This document shows positions 28,204 through 39,100 of a DNA stretch of 64,000 bases, in pieces (positions within the stretch are counted from its first letter, which is position 1; every line of letters starts with the position of its first letter). Position numbers and translations under genes: made by a program. Under the pieces are notes generated by a model. It saw only the letters and a list, made by a program, of their open reading frames with translations, did not search any database and was not told the origin of the DNA. The DNA is from Thalassobius sp050633445 (lineage in GTDB: Bacteria > Pseudomonadota > Alphaproteobacteria > Rhodobacterales > Rhodobacteraceae), in NCBI GenBank assembly GCA_050633445.1, contig JBOEGN010000031.1:1-64000 (forward strand), in the 5' to 3' direction.

Positions 28204-31200
28204 TGAGCACGATTGAAACCATCATCAAAGTCTTCCAGTCATTGCCGACTGACGGCAGAAAAATTGATCTGGATGCAAAGGCATTCGACCTGGATTTCGT
28301 CAATAACGTCTTCAAATTCTTGTTGCTCGAAGACACGCTGACCTTTGAAACGACAACCGTCACGGCATCCGGCGACACCTCGGCCAGTATCAAGGGCACG
28401 ACAAGCATTTATGGCTACAGCGCGGTCCCCTGTACGCTGAGCTTCGAGGTCAAAGACACGCTGGTCGTGGCAAAGATCACCAGCGATCTGGGCGTGGCCG
28501 CCAATATTCAATTGCCAGTGCTTTTCTGGATCAAAACAACTGGTCTGAGCTTTGCCGGCAGCATGACCGAAACCAAAGGCCTGCCAACGTTTGGGTTTAG
28601 CGGCGGGCTTGACCTGGGCAATCAGGCATCGGCACCGATCGCCATCGGCTATCAGTCAGCAGGCAACTGGAACCTGGGGATCGCTAAGGGCGAAAAAGCT
28701 ACGATTAGCGGCAGCCAGGTTGCAACCTTGCTGGGCGGAGAGGCTCTCAGCAGCTTGCTGCCAGAAAGTCTGGAAAAAGATCTGGATAAATTTGCGGTCT
28801 CCAGCATTGATGCCTCGTTCAATTCAAAGACCCATTTCCTGTCGTATTTCAAAGCGGGATTTGAAGTCGTCGAAGGCTGGGACATCACCTCGGACCTGTC
28901 GTTAGATCCTGGGTTGGGCCTGTCTTTCACCCTGTCGGAAAGAAAGATCGACCTACCGAAACTGGGGGGCACCGCGCTTGAGGAGCAAGCCAAGAGCGAC
29001 AAAAATATCGCCGCGCAGGTGACAGGCACACTCAAACTTGGCGGCACTAAAGTCCCACTGATTTTGGCGGCCACGTTCAATGACGTCGCGAAATGGAAAT
29101 TCGGCCTGCAAGCGGGCAAGAGCGTGACCATCCCCTCGCTCAAGGACCTGCTGTTGCTTGGTGGTGATCAGGCTTTTGTCGACAGCCTGCCGGCACAGAT
29201 TTCCACCCTTCCCAGCATCGAAATTGACCGTCTCTTTGTCATTTTCCAGCCCAAACAAAAGCTGATCAATGAGGTCAGTTTCAAGGTCCAAACCGCGTCT
29301 ACATGGGCTGTGCTGCCAGGCTATTTTGAACTGAGCAAGGTCAAATTGGATTTCGACATCACGGACGTCAACACGCCTGCGAACCGAAAGGTCGTAGGCG
29401 AAGCTTATGGCGGTTTTGACATTGGCGACGTTCCGTTTTTTTGCCAAATCAAGAATACGAAAAAGGATCAGGATTGGGTCATCAGCGGCGGCTTGCTTAA
29501 GGGCAGCACGCTGAATTTCACATCCATTGCGGCGTCCCTATTCAAAGGCGAACTGTCCATCCCCGACGATGCGCCACAGATTGCCTTTACCAAAGCAACG
29601 CTAGTGGTTGCGCCGAAAAAGAAGACATTCGAGATCAGCGCTGGCTCTGACAAAAAATGGGTCATAATAAAGGACAAACTGTCAATCGACACGCTGTCGA
29701 TCGTCTTCCAAAGAAAACCACAAGACAAAAAGGCCGACGTTTTGGCGCTGCCCGTAAGCGACGTCGATCAGGCTGACCCGCCGCCCGCGACCCCTTTTGT
29801 TTATACCGGCCAGATATCTGGCAGCCTGACCATCGGCTCTGTCGCCGTTTCGCTGAGCGCGGCGTTGAACAAAAAACCCGACAGCGGCATTGATTTCAAA
29901 GGCAGCACCGACCAACACAAGATCCCATTCGGCACTTGGCTACAGGACTTTGCGTCCCTCTTTGGAGAGATCGACCTGCCCCATTGGATAACCGAGCTGA
30001 CCCTGTCGGACATCGCCGTCACCTACAACACAAAGTCTAAAGACTTTAGTTTTGCCATTAAGCTGTCAGACAATGACGCGCCGGGGCTGCTTATCGCTCT
30101 GTCCATTGATCTGACGCACAAAGACAGCGCCTGGTCCAAGGTCATTGCCGCGACGTTGACCTATAAAGACGACGATGTTGATCTGCTGTTCTCGCTGACA
30201 TTCTCGACCTCGGTCGATGCTAAGGGCGTGAAAACAACAAGCACGCGCGCGGTTTGGGGCGGGGCACACCCGCCAAGCCTTGCGACGTTCCTGATTTTCA
30301 TGGGCAAGACGCTTAAGCTTGATGTTGATTTCCCGCAGGCCGTCAATTGGGACGCCACGCTTACGAAAATGATCGTCGAGTCCAAACAGATCGAAGCCAA
30401 GCCCCAAACGATCGAGGCCGCCGGACAATTCGATCTGAAGATTGATGGGAACACCGACTGGAGCCTCTATTTTTCCTATACAAACGAAACAAGCTTTGCA
30501 GGAGCGAGCGGCGAAAACAGCGCTGGCAAGCTAACGCTTTACACAAGCGATGAGGTGGAAAAAGCCCCCCCAGAGCCCGAGACCGCGCCCTATGTTTTTG
30601 GCATCGCGCTGAGTGGGCCAATGAACCTGACGGATTTGCCGCTGGTCGGCTCAATTCCTGGGATCGACGCCTATAACATTGATAAACTGGGGTTTTATTA
30701 CACCAACGCGACCTTCAAGGATGACAAATCCAAGCTAAACTTCACAATTCCTGACCTTGAGAGCGTCGGCAAAGCCAAACCCGCCCATAGCCAAGCGCAG
30801 TTGGACAAGACCAAGTTCAACCTTTTGGCCTTGTTTGCCAAAGATGCCCAAGGCGGGGCCCAGGGTGCGGGTGCCTTGACCGCACCCCAGATGCTGGGGG
30901 CTGGCGGGTCTGGTGATGAGGGTCAGGGCAGCATGAGCCTGGGCACCCCCATGGGCACCCCTGCCACCAAAGGCCAACCCGGCTTTGCCAAAACGCAGTC
31001 CACAACGGATGCGCCGGTAGCGTGGCTCGCGCTTAACAAAACCATTGGCCCTGTCTCTTTAGAGAAGGTTGGGCTTAGCTATACCTCCCCTCCTGCGGGC
31101 GAAGACGGGGAACTTGGCATTTTCGGAGTGTACCTTAATGGTGGACTTTCAATAGCCAGCTTTTCCATGGCTCTTGATGGGCTTGGAATCACCTTTCCAC

Positions 31201-33395
31201 TGCCAAAACCCGGCGGGTCCGTCAAAGACCCCATGTCCCAGATAGATTTCCATCTGAACGGGCTGTTCCTGGATCTTGAGGAACCGGGCTTTAAAATTGC
31301 GGGCGGGTTTATCAAGCTTCCCGGTGACTCGGTAGATATGATTGGCCAGTTGTCGGTTGATGCAGGTCCCTATGGGTTGGACGCATATGGCGGTTTCGCG
31401 GGTGATCTTTCGGACCCTTCGGTCTTTCTGTTCCTGCACCTGACGGCGCCTCTGGGCGGCCCTCCGTTTTTCTTTGTGGACGGGGTGTCGGGCGGCTTCG
31501 GGCTGAACCGCGATTTCAAACTCCCCACGTTCGACGAGCTGGCCAGCTATCCTCTGTTGCCTCAAAGCCCGGCGATCCCCACTGCGGGCGATTTGGGTGG
31601 AAAATCGGCGGCTGAAAAGCTTCAGACGATGCAAACCGCGCTGCTGAGCCTGGCCAAGTATTTCCCCGTCAGCGACGGCCAATACTGGGTGGCAGCTGGC
31701 TTGGATATCACCTCTTTTGAGATGATCAAAGTCTCTGTGATTTTGTCTGTGTCCTTTGGCAAAGACCTTCAGGTTGCTGTTATCGGTAGCGCGGGCATGT
31801 CTTTACCGGTCGACGTCGGCACCGATCCGATGGCCTATATCCAAATCAATTTTTTGGTGTCCTATTCCTCGTCTAACAGTCTGCTTGCCGTGATCGGGGT
31901 CATCACGCCGTCGTCGTTTATTCTGTCGAAAGAGATCAAGCTGTCGGGTGGCTTCGCGTTTTACCTCTGGCTGGATGGTCCGAATTCGGGTGATTTTGTC
32001 CTGACAGTCGGCGGGTACAGCCCGTTTTATAACAAGCCAGCCCTCTATCCCGACGTGCCCAGGATGAGCCTGTCTGCCAACATTGGCATTCTGTCCATGC
32101 AGGGTGAAAGTTACTTTGCCTTGGTGCCCAGCGCGTTGATGGCGGGGATTGATATCAAAGCGACGGCGGATCTGGGGCCGATCACGGCGTGGTTTCATGC
32201 CAGTGCGGATTTCTTTATCGGGTGGAAACCCTTTACCTATCATGCGCGGATTGGCATCGCGTTGGGCGCATCGCTGACACTGGATGTCGGGTTTGTCACC
32301 ATTCGCATTACGATTCACGTTGGCGTCGGGCTCGACATTTGGGGGCCAGAGTTCGGTGGCCGCGCCGTCGTGGACCTGTCAATCGTGTCGTTTGCAATCG
32401 ACTTTGGCAATCAACAGCAACCCGCCCCAGTTTTGACCTGGTCCGAGTTCGTGGACTTCCTGCCCAGCAAAACTGCCAACTCTACGGAACAGCCTGCGCC
32501 GCTGCGCATGGCGCCAATGATGGCCTTTGCGTTGATGGAAGAACCAGTGCTTAAGGCCGCAGCACCCGAGCCAGACAAAGGCCCCAAAACCCTGATTTCG
32601 ATCGAGGTCGCGCGTGGCAAACTTGCCAAGGATCAGGCCGCGGCGAAAGCCTCTGGTGTGGATTGGGTCGTGGACGCCAATGACTTTGCCATTCGCACAC
32701 ATGCCAGTGCACCTTCTAACAATATCGAGTTTAATGGCACGGCCCTACCCCAAGATACCAGCCGGTATCTGCGCCCTGGCAACCTGAAACAGCAGTTCGA
32801 AGAGCACCCGAACCTGGTGGGGGTTACGCCCTATATCATTGATCCCTTACCGCCCAAGGGCGCGCCGCTTTGGTATGATATCGAAGTTGGTATCAAGCCC
32901 AGCAATTTCAACAAACTGACCTCGACCCAGATCATCACCATCCAAAACGAGAATGGCACCGACCAAGACGTGATGATCCAACTGGTCAAGGGCGGCGTTG
33001 CTTCGGCGCTTTGGGGCTCCGAAGGTGACGCCTCCAATTCGGACCGTGCCCTGATGACGGGGTCTGTCGTCGGTATCGAGATGTTGCCCAACATCTATTT
33101 CCCGACCCGCACGTCCTATATTCAGTACTATTATCTGGTCTTCTCGACCAACAACGTGTTCATCGAGCAAGACACAGCCCCCACCATCGACACCAGCGCC
33201 TATCCAAACGCGGTGCAAATCATCGAAAACATGGATGATGGCTCGGCGTTTTCCAGCACCGAAAATACACGCGAGCAGACCGTGGATGTGCTGGGCACGC
33301 TTGGGTTTGACAACTTGTCCCTAAAGAACTCGGGGGCGTTGAGCACCCAGGACTACGTACAATCGGCTGAACTGATGCACATGACGGCTGCCTGA
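28203..33395 (+). CDS. DUF6603-type giant beta-rich protein (1730 aa)
   Basis: Residues about 940-1420 carry the features I associate with DUF6603 proteins: IGPVSLEKVGLSY, then SMALDGLGITFPLP, GFKIAGGFIKLPG, a segment APLGGPPFFFVDGVSGGFG with GLNRDF, and later KEIKLSGGFAFYLWLDG and IGILSMQGESYFALVPSALM. The first 900 residues repeat a looser pattern of amphipathic beta strands separated by Gly and Pro. A Gly/Met-rich linker lies near residues 900-925. The last 300 residues (after about 1430) include an Ala/Lys-rich stretch and a mixed alpha/beta tail. No signal peptide was seen. DUF6603 has no assigned function. Long alternating hydrophobic strands would suit a beta-solenoid, hydrophobic groove or lipid-binding surface, which is speculation. 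Start and stop overlap or nearly touch those of neighbours, so this is the core of an operon. Confidence 0.8.
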   Translation: MSTIETIIKVFQSLPTDGRKIDLDAKAFDLDFVNNVFKFLLLEDTLTFETTTVTASGDTSASIKGTTSIYGYSAVPCTLSFEVKDTLVVAKITSDLGVAANIQLPVLFWIKTTGLSFAGSMTETKGLPTFGFSGGLDLGNQASAPIAIGYQSAGNWNLGIAKGEKATISGSQVATLLGGEALSSLLPESLEKDLDKFAVSSIDASFNSKTHFLSYFKAGFEVVEGWDITSDLSLDPGLGLSFTLSERKIDLPKLGGTALEEQAKSDKNIAAQVTGTLKLGGTKVPLILAATFNDVAKWKFGLQAGKSVTIPSLKDLLLLGGDQAFVDSLPAQISTLPSIEIDRLFVIFQPKQKLINEVSFKVQTASTWAVLPGYFELSKVKLDFDITDVNTPANRKVVGEAYGGFDIGDVPFFCQIKNTKKDQDWVISGGLLKGSTLNFTSIAASLFKGELSIPDDAPQIAFTKATLVVAPKKKTFEISAGSDKKWVIIKDKLSIDTLSIVFQRKPQDKKADVLALPVSDVDQADPPPATPFVYTGQISGSLTIGSVAVSLSAALNKKPDSGIDFKGSTDQHKIPFGTWLQDFASLFGEIDLPHWITELTLSDIAVTYNTKSKDFSFAIKLSDNDAPGLLIALSIDLTHKDSAWSKVIAATLTYKDDDVDLLFSLTFSTSVDAKGVKTTSTRAVWGGAHPPSLATFLIFMGKTLKLDVDFPQAVNWDATLTKMIVESKQIEAKPQTIEAAGQFDLKIDGNTDWSLYFSYTNETSFAGASGENSAGKLTLYTSDEVEKAPPEPETAPYVFGIALSGPMNLTDLPLVGSIPGIDAYNIDKLGFYYTNATFKDDKSKLNFTIPDLESVGKAKPAHSQAQLDKTKFNLLALFAKDAQGGAQGAGALTAPQMLGAGGSGDEGQGSMSLGTPMGTPATKGQPGFAKTQSTTDAPVAWLALNKTIGPVSLEKVGLSYTSPPAGEDGELGIFGVYLNGGLSIASFSMALDGLGITFPLPKPGGSVKDPMSQIDFHLNGLFLDLEEPGFKIAGGFIKLPGDSVDMIGQLSVDAGPYGLDAYGGFAGDLSDPSVFLFLHLTAPLGGPPFFFVDGVSGGFGLNRDFKLPTFDELASYPLLPQSPAIPTAGDLGGKSAAEKLQTMQTALLSLAKYFPVSDGQYWVAAGLDITSFEMIKVSVILSVSFGKDLQVAVIGSAGMSLPVDVGTDPMAYIQINFLVSYSSSNSLLAVIGVITPSSFILSKEIKLSGGFAFYLWLDGPNSGDFVLTVGGYSPFYNKPALYPDVPRMSLSANIGILSMQGESYFALVPSALMAGIDIKATADLGPITAWFHASADFFIGWKPFTYHARIGIALGASLTLDVGFVTIRITIHVGVGLDIWGPEFGGRAVVDLSIVSFAIDFGNQQQPAPVLTWSEFVDFLPSKTANSTEQPAPLRMAPMMAFALMEEPVLKAAAPEPDKGPKTLISIEVARGKLAKDQAAAKASGVDWVVDANDFAIRTHASAPSNNIEFNGTALPQDTSRYLRPGNLKQQFEEHPNLVGVTPYIIDPLPPKGAPLWYDIEVGIKPSNFNKLTSTQIITIQNENGTDQDVMIQLVKGGVASALWGSEGDASNSDRALMTGSVVGIEMLPNIYFPTRTSYIQYYYLVFSTNNVFIEQDTAPTIDTSAYPNAVQIIENMDDGSAFSSTENTREQTVDVLGTLGFDNLSLKNSGALSTQDYVQSAELMHMTAA

Positions 33396-33440
33396 TGGGT
33401 GATCTGAATTTTTGCATGAAATTTGAAAGCGATTAAGAGC

Positions 33441-35159
33441 ATGAAAGAAAACAAAGCCCCGGTCACGACTGACGATTCGCCTTTGTTCCAGGTGCGCGCC
33501 TCTTTCGTGCAGCACAGTTTGCCAGGGCTGGAGGCGGGTAAATACACGGTCACCGCGCAGCAACAGCTTAACCACTCGGACAAGACCTCAGCGACGGGCG
33601 GCCCCTTGCCCGTTGTCACTCACAGTTTTGGCGTAGAGGGGGAAAAGTACACAGTTTCAAAGGCCTCTGTGCACAGCGTCTATCCGCCGGACGCAGCCCA
33701 AGGCGAATTTTCGACCAACCTCCCGCAAATTGTCTTTGAAAATGCGACCAAGCTCCCTTGGATCAGGTCGCCGTATTATCACGACGAACCGCCGGTCCGC
33801 ACACATACCTACGACGTGGACGGGCATCAGCACGAGTATGATGACGACAAGGCGACCTGGCTGTTTGTGATGTCCTTGTGTGCCACGGATTTTGGCGGTG
33901 TTTCTCCGAAAAACCTTGTGAAAAAGGGGACGGTTGCAGACCTGATCCCAGACACGATGACCGTGCGAAGCAACACGTCGCAAACTCCGATCCCTGGCAA
34001 ATTGCCCGCCAATGATGGCTATTCGACATTCTCCTATGTCTTTGAGGACGGCACCACCAAGCCCGCAGGCACCGAGCTTGACCCCGGTGTGGGGCATGAT
34101 GGAAACGACGCCATCAAATACATAGATATCCCCATCGCCCTGTTCCAAAAGCTAGCGCCATCAATGCAGGATTTGCAGCTTATGGCGCATGTTCGGTCGG
34201 TCAAACTGGACAACAAAGCCTTGGCGGACGGAAAGGTTATCGACGCAGAAGGCGAATATGCGGTCGTCATGGGCAACCGGTTGCCGCAATCTCTGCCCGC
34301 CGCGCAGGCCGTTGCGCCCACGCCGGGCAAACCCGCACCTGGCGCGAATGACGCGTTCCTGGTGTCTGTCGAAAAACTGGAATGCGCGCTGCGAAGCTAT
34401 GCAAAACCCAGCTACTTCAGCAAAACTATTGCCAGCAATCCGAACGGTTTCGTACGTCTTGTGATCCTAAATCAATGGAGCTTTACGTCCTATGAAAACA
34501 CGAGCTTCGAATTCAAGCTGATCCTTGAAAGCCTGAACAAGAGGACAGCAGACCCGCAGCACCCAAGCGATGGTCCGTTGGAAAACCCTCGGATGCGACT
34601 GCCAAATCCGCCCAGTTTCGAGACCCCAACAGAGCCGCAGAAAGTTGCGCAGCACATGCTGTCACTGGGCTATGTGCCGATGAACCACCTTACTCGAAAA
34701 CCGGACGTGAGCGTTGTCCCAAAGGCACCCATCCAGACTGTCTCTTGGTACCGCGGACCTTTGGCGCCCTTTGAGGTTGAGCCAGACAAAAACGGGCCTC
34801 TGGGCGGGGGCGCGGTTGGCAGCGACCTGTCCAAAATGGTCTATTCAGCCGACAAATTGCTTCGCTTTGACCCCACTGTGGGCATGTACGATACCAGCTA
34901 TGCTGCGGCCTGGCAGCTTGGCCGGCTACTTGCGCTACAGGACAAAAGCTTTTCGGTTCCCTATTACCAATGGCAACGCAGCCGGGCTTTTGCATTTCGC
35001 ATGTTGATCGAAACCGAAGCCGTCGGCGACGATTTTGCAGAGCTAAAAGCAGCCACGCAGGGTTTGATTGCCCAGCAAAGCGGAGACGCCGCGCCAAATA
35101 ATATTCTGTACAAATCGGCGGTGAACTTCTTGGTCCAGATGTCAGTGAAGGCAGAATAA
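33441..35159 (+). CDS. Hypothetical protein of the DUF6603 gene train (572 aa)
   Basis: I do not recognise a named domain. The protein is soluble-looking, with no signal peptide or membrane helix. Visible blocks include a His/Asp-rich stretch (THTYDVDGHQHEYDDD near residues 125-140) that could bind metal, and a C-terminal part with well-conserved-looking helices (YDTSYAAAWQLGRLLALQDK, then YYQWQRSRAFAFRML). I use ATG 33441; an in-frame TTG 18 bases earlier is possible, and neither has a strong ribosome binding site. The gene is 45 bases after the DUF6603-type gene and one base before the next (TAA-T-ATG). That tight packing supports a shared complex or pathway. Confidence 0.7.
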   Translation: MKENKAPVTTDDSPLFQVRASFVQHSLPGLEAGKYTVTAQQQLNHSDKTSATGGPLPVVTHSFGVEGEKYTVSKASVHSVYPPDAAQGEFSTNLPQIVFENATKLPWIRSPYYHDEPPVRTHTYDVDGHQHEYDDDKATWLFVMSLCATDFGGVSPKNLVKKGTVADLIPDTMTVRSNTSQTPIPGKLPANDGYSTFSYVFEDGTTKPAGTELDPGVGHDGNDAIKYIDIPIALFQKLAPSMQDLQLMAHVRSVKLDNKALADGKVIDAEGEYAVVMGNRLPQSLPAAQAVAPTPGKPAPGANDAFLVSVEKLECALRSYAKPSYFSKTIASNPNGFVRLVILNQWSFTSYENTSFEFKLILESLNKRTADPQHPSDGPLENPRMRLPNPPSFETPTEPQKVAQHMLSLGYVPMNHLTRKPDVSVVPKAPIQTVSWYRGPLAPFEVEPDKNGPLGGGAVGSDLSKMVYSADKLLRFDPTVGMYDTSYAAAWQLGRLLALQDKSFSVPYYQWQRSRAFAFRMLIETEAVGDDFAELKAATQGLIAQQSGDAAPNNILYKSAVNFLVQMSVKAE

Positions 35160-35160
35160 T

Positions 35161-36189
35161 ATGTTGAATTCGATCGAACGCATGACTGCCCTGGCGCAAG
35201 ACAACGCAAGCGCTGAGATCCCGGAAGATCTGGCAACGTGGCTGAGCAATCTGGAAAACCTTGTGGGGGTGCCCTTCAACTATCTGGTGCCAGAGAATGC
35301 GATGTTGCCGCCCGAAAGCATACGCCAGTTCCACGTTGATCCCAATTGGGTCAATGCGCTGGTGGATGGTGCCATGAGCATCGGACGGCACTTTGAGGGT
35401 CGACAAAAATCCACCGTGAACCAGCTCTCAGAACATGCGAATACGCTGGCCGCGCGGTCTCAGACGACGGAAATGAAAAGCATGGTGCGCGATGCGCAAC
35501 TGTCGAAACTTCCCAAAAAGGATTTGCCGGCGTTGGGGCGGGAAAAAACCCAAGAGAAACTGAACGCTCGGGGGCTTGCAGCACCTGTGGATCTGGCAAG
35601 CACGCCTCTTACCGGCTTTATCCTGCGGTCCCGTGTGGTCAAGGGATGGCCCAGCATGGATGTTGCTGGCTATCCCAAAGGTGCGTCGCCCTATGACAAC
35701 AGCAAATCGCCGACCGTTAAGGTCGTTCCCCTAAAGGTCATCCGCTTGGTCCGGCTTTCCGACGAGGTTCTCTTTGGCCTTTTTCACGGCGATCTTTTTG
35801 AGTTGGTGTTCCACCAACCGGCCGAGGCAATCCATTTCGGTTTCGACTCTTTGACGCATGTGGGCGGCGCGGCGCACGTTGCCAAAGACCTAAGATATCC
35901 CACGCAGGGTTGGGATGCCGCGACGTCGCCCTATAAATACCTCAACGATCAGCCCATTGCGAATCCGTTTCACGACAGCGACGCGCGCGTTCTGGACATG
36001 ATGGCCATCAGCCAGTCGATCGGCGAAACACTTAACCAGAACAACGCCGCACCTGGGTACTACCAAGCCTCCCCCACGTCGGATTCTTACAAAAACCACC
36101 TCGTTTCTTCGGACTTTGGCCTGGAAATGGTGGAAGGCGTCGGACTGGTCAGTTTTATCAATGCTCAAGCGCCGGAAGGTTCACAATGA
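35161..36189 (+). CDS. Hypothetical protein with 'LPPESIR..DPNWV.ALVDGA' motif (342 aa)
   Basis: The clearest landmark is near residues 37-70: VPFNYLVPENAMLPPESIR, then FHVDPNWVNALVDGAMSIGR. I recall this block from uncharacterised proteins encoded near DUF6603-type genes, but it has no function attached. The C-terminal half is mixed alpha/beta (KVIRLVRLSDEVLFGLFHGD, EAIHFGFDSLTHVGG). No export signal is seen. The stop overlaps the next ATG by four bases (ATGA at 36186-36189), so translation is coupled to the 1701-aa protein. The ATG at 35161 follows the previous stop by one base. Confidence 0.7.
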   Translation: MLNSIERMTALAQDNASAEIPEDLATWLSNLENLVGVPFNYLVPENAMLPPESIRQFHVDPNWVNALVDGAMSIGRHFEGRQKSTVNQLSEHANTLAARSQTTEMKSMVRDAQLSKLPKKDLPALGREKTQEKLNARGLAAPVDLASTPLTGFILRSRVVKGWPSMDVAGYPKGASPYDNSKSPTVKVVPLKVIRLVRLSDEVLFGLFHGDLFELVFHQPAEAIHFGFDSLTHVGGAAHVAKDLRYPTQGWDAATSPYKYLNDQPIANPFHDSDARVLDMMAISQSIGETLNQNNAAPGYYQASPTSDSYKNHLVSSDFGLEMVEGVGLVSFINAQAPEGSQ

Positions 36190-39100
36190 ACATCATTGTT
36201 CCCATTCACGTCGAAGCACTGCGTGTCACCCCAAACACAGCGCAGTTAACCAAAACAGCGCTCTATGAATTTGATAAACTGGGCAAAGTCGCAACCTCCG
36301 CTGGCAGCGGCATGATTGCGGCAGAGAATTTTGCGACCTCGCAAACCTATCTAAGAAATCAACCTGGTATCCATCTGCACTGGTCGATCCCCCGCGCCTA
36401 TACACGCGGGTTGCAGGATCAGGACACCGGTGCCTTGCAGTACCCGGTTGTTCCAAATCGCTGGGTCGTCATCCGCACTTTGAAAAACAATACGCCAAGC
36501 CAGGCGCCTCGTGCAGGTACCAAGGCCGAGCCAGCCACTGACACCTGTATGTGGGTTTTGGAAAGCGACGCGCATTCTGTTGTTGACGGTGACACAACGC
36601 TTGGCGCATCCGTCGCGCCCTGGATGGACAATGCAGGCGACTTGCAGGGGTTGCAGGGCAACGTGCTGGGGCGTCGGTTGCACATCACCGATGGCTGGCA
36701 CGAACCAAATGCGGCGATGCATACATTGGCCGCGACCCTTGGCGACGGAAACCACGGCTATCTGGGCAAGCTGTTTCAGGCGCCATATGGGTCAGGCGAG
36801 ACCTTTACCGCTTACATGCCCAGTTCGGGCAACATCCTGGGCATCTACGACAGTCTTGAGGATTATTTCCCGAACCCCAGCACCCTGTCGGATGATGCCG
36901 ATTTCTCTGTCTCGTATATTGTTATGGGGTGGGTAAGCGATATCGCCTCGGATGCGTGCCATATCATCCTGAACGAGGCCGTCGCCAATTACGCCAAGTT
37001 GCCCGAGCGCGACAAGCCGACTTTGGCGCAATATCTTGAACAAATCATGGGCGAAGAGCTGAAATGGTCTTTGTCGGACTATTCCGCGCTGACATCGACG
37101 TCTATTCCCCAAACCCAGGCGATCATGAATGGGATTGTCTCGGATATTTCATGGAAAACGACGACCCAATCCGGTGTCACCTACCCGACCGGCACGCCCA
37201 AAAATCAGGATATCAAGGTGAGCATCGGCAGCAATACAGCCGATGCCTTGTCCGCTTATCTTAACGGCACGGTGGCCGATCCGTTTTTCAATCCTGACGC
37301 ACCCGAGGTTGACCATCAGGTTGAATGGCTGCTGAACGCGCTGCAATTTGATCAACTGCCCAAGCTGGATTCGGGCACCAAGGGTGTCGGGCAGCTTCAG
37401 GAATTTCTGCATACAACAACCTTTGCCGGACAACCGGGCGGAAATGTCTGGTCTGTTCGCCAAAACAAGGAAAAAACTCAGTCCCAAGGACAGGGAAACA
37501 ACAACGAAGTCACGCTGCCAGCCTATCTTGGTAAACTCTTGGCAGAGCTAAACTCGGCGCAAATTCAACTGGATACATCCAAAGACAACATCGCCAATCA
37601 GCGCAAACAATTGTTTCTGGACTGGTCGTATCACGCCGGTCAATTGCAAACCAACGTGTTTGGACCCGCAAAGGAAAACCTGGATAAGGATGTGACAGGC
37701 GCGTTTCTGGTCGATGGAATGCTGCACTATTTCCCAACGCTGTTAGAGACCGGCAGCTACAACAGCTTTGCCAAACCTGTGGCCCCGTTTGTGCCCACGC
37801 CCGACGACTTTAAGATCGCGCTGCCAGAGGCCGCACATCCCGATCAGACCAGCGGCATCGCCAGCTATGCATTTCTGGGCCAGTTCAACCCCACTGCTCA
37901 GGCTTTTGGCACGGCGCTCCAAGAGATGCTGGTTGACGCGGACGCGCTGTCCGAGGAATTGCTGCCTTTGGGCATCGCAAGCCTCGAAGAGGTCGCCGCT
38001 CTTTTGGAATTGGCAAGCCTGGTTCCCGCCTCCAGCCCCACGGGACAGTCTCAGATCAATGAGCTTGTCAAACAGGCGCTCGACAGCTTTGACACTGCAA
38101 GCGCCGCGCTTAACAAGGCCTCAACCTATGGAAATGCTTTGGTCGACAATTCCTCTGGGATCGACCACCTGATCACAGAAGCCACCAACAGTACGGCCTC
38201 AATTGCCACGCTGATTTCAGATTTCAAAAGCTATTTCACCGTTCAGGACGTGCCCGAGCCTTTGCCTTTGGCCGGAGGCAAATCCTTTACCGACATCGTT
38301 GCCGCGTCGGATGTTCTGAACCTGTTTAAATACGGCGCCGAAAACGAAGGCTTTCCCGGAGTGGAGCCCCTGCTGGACAGCTATAACGGCACCAACGGCC
38401 ACCCGTCCTACGTCTGCGACACCAGCAGGGCAGCGTTTTACATGGCCTGCGCGCATATCTATGCGATTCAAACCCTGGTGCCGTTCAATGTCACCTGCGC
38501 TTATTACCTTCAGTTTTGTCTTCAGGAACTGACAAAAGCGCATAGTGATGCGACTGCGATTACGACCAATCTCACGGCCGCCAACACTGCCCTGACAACG
38601 GACCCGATCCACGCGGTCATCACCGGATTGGCAAGCACCGCAAACGGCATTTTGCCGACAATTAAGTCCGATCTAGAGGCTACCTCGCCGAAAATCGCGG
38701 ATGCCTTATCCAAGGTCACGGCGTTGCTTGATGCCCAAAGCGGCGGTTTGCCAGCGTATTTGGCCGACTTGAAAGGTAAAAGCTGGCTGACTGTTCTCGA
38801 AAACATGCGCGCCGCCAAAACGGTCGCGTTCCAACGGATGCCCGTTGCGCAGGTTGTGGGTATCCTCAATCAATCTTTGTACGGCAAAGTCAGCAAACAG
38901 TTCGAGCTGGTCTCCGCGCCGGGACAGATGTTCGCCTCTCCGAATGAGCCCGTGATCCTGATGGCGCAAGATGCGACCGAGGAAACGATCCTAGAGCCAT
39001 TTACCCGCAACGGGCGTGCTGAAATCATTCCCTGTCGGCTGCCAAATGAGTTGGTCGCCGCCGATACCCCACCGCCTTTTCCAGCGGCCATCACGTCAAT

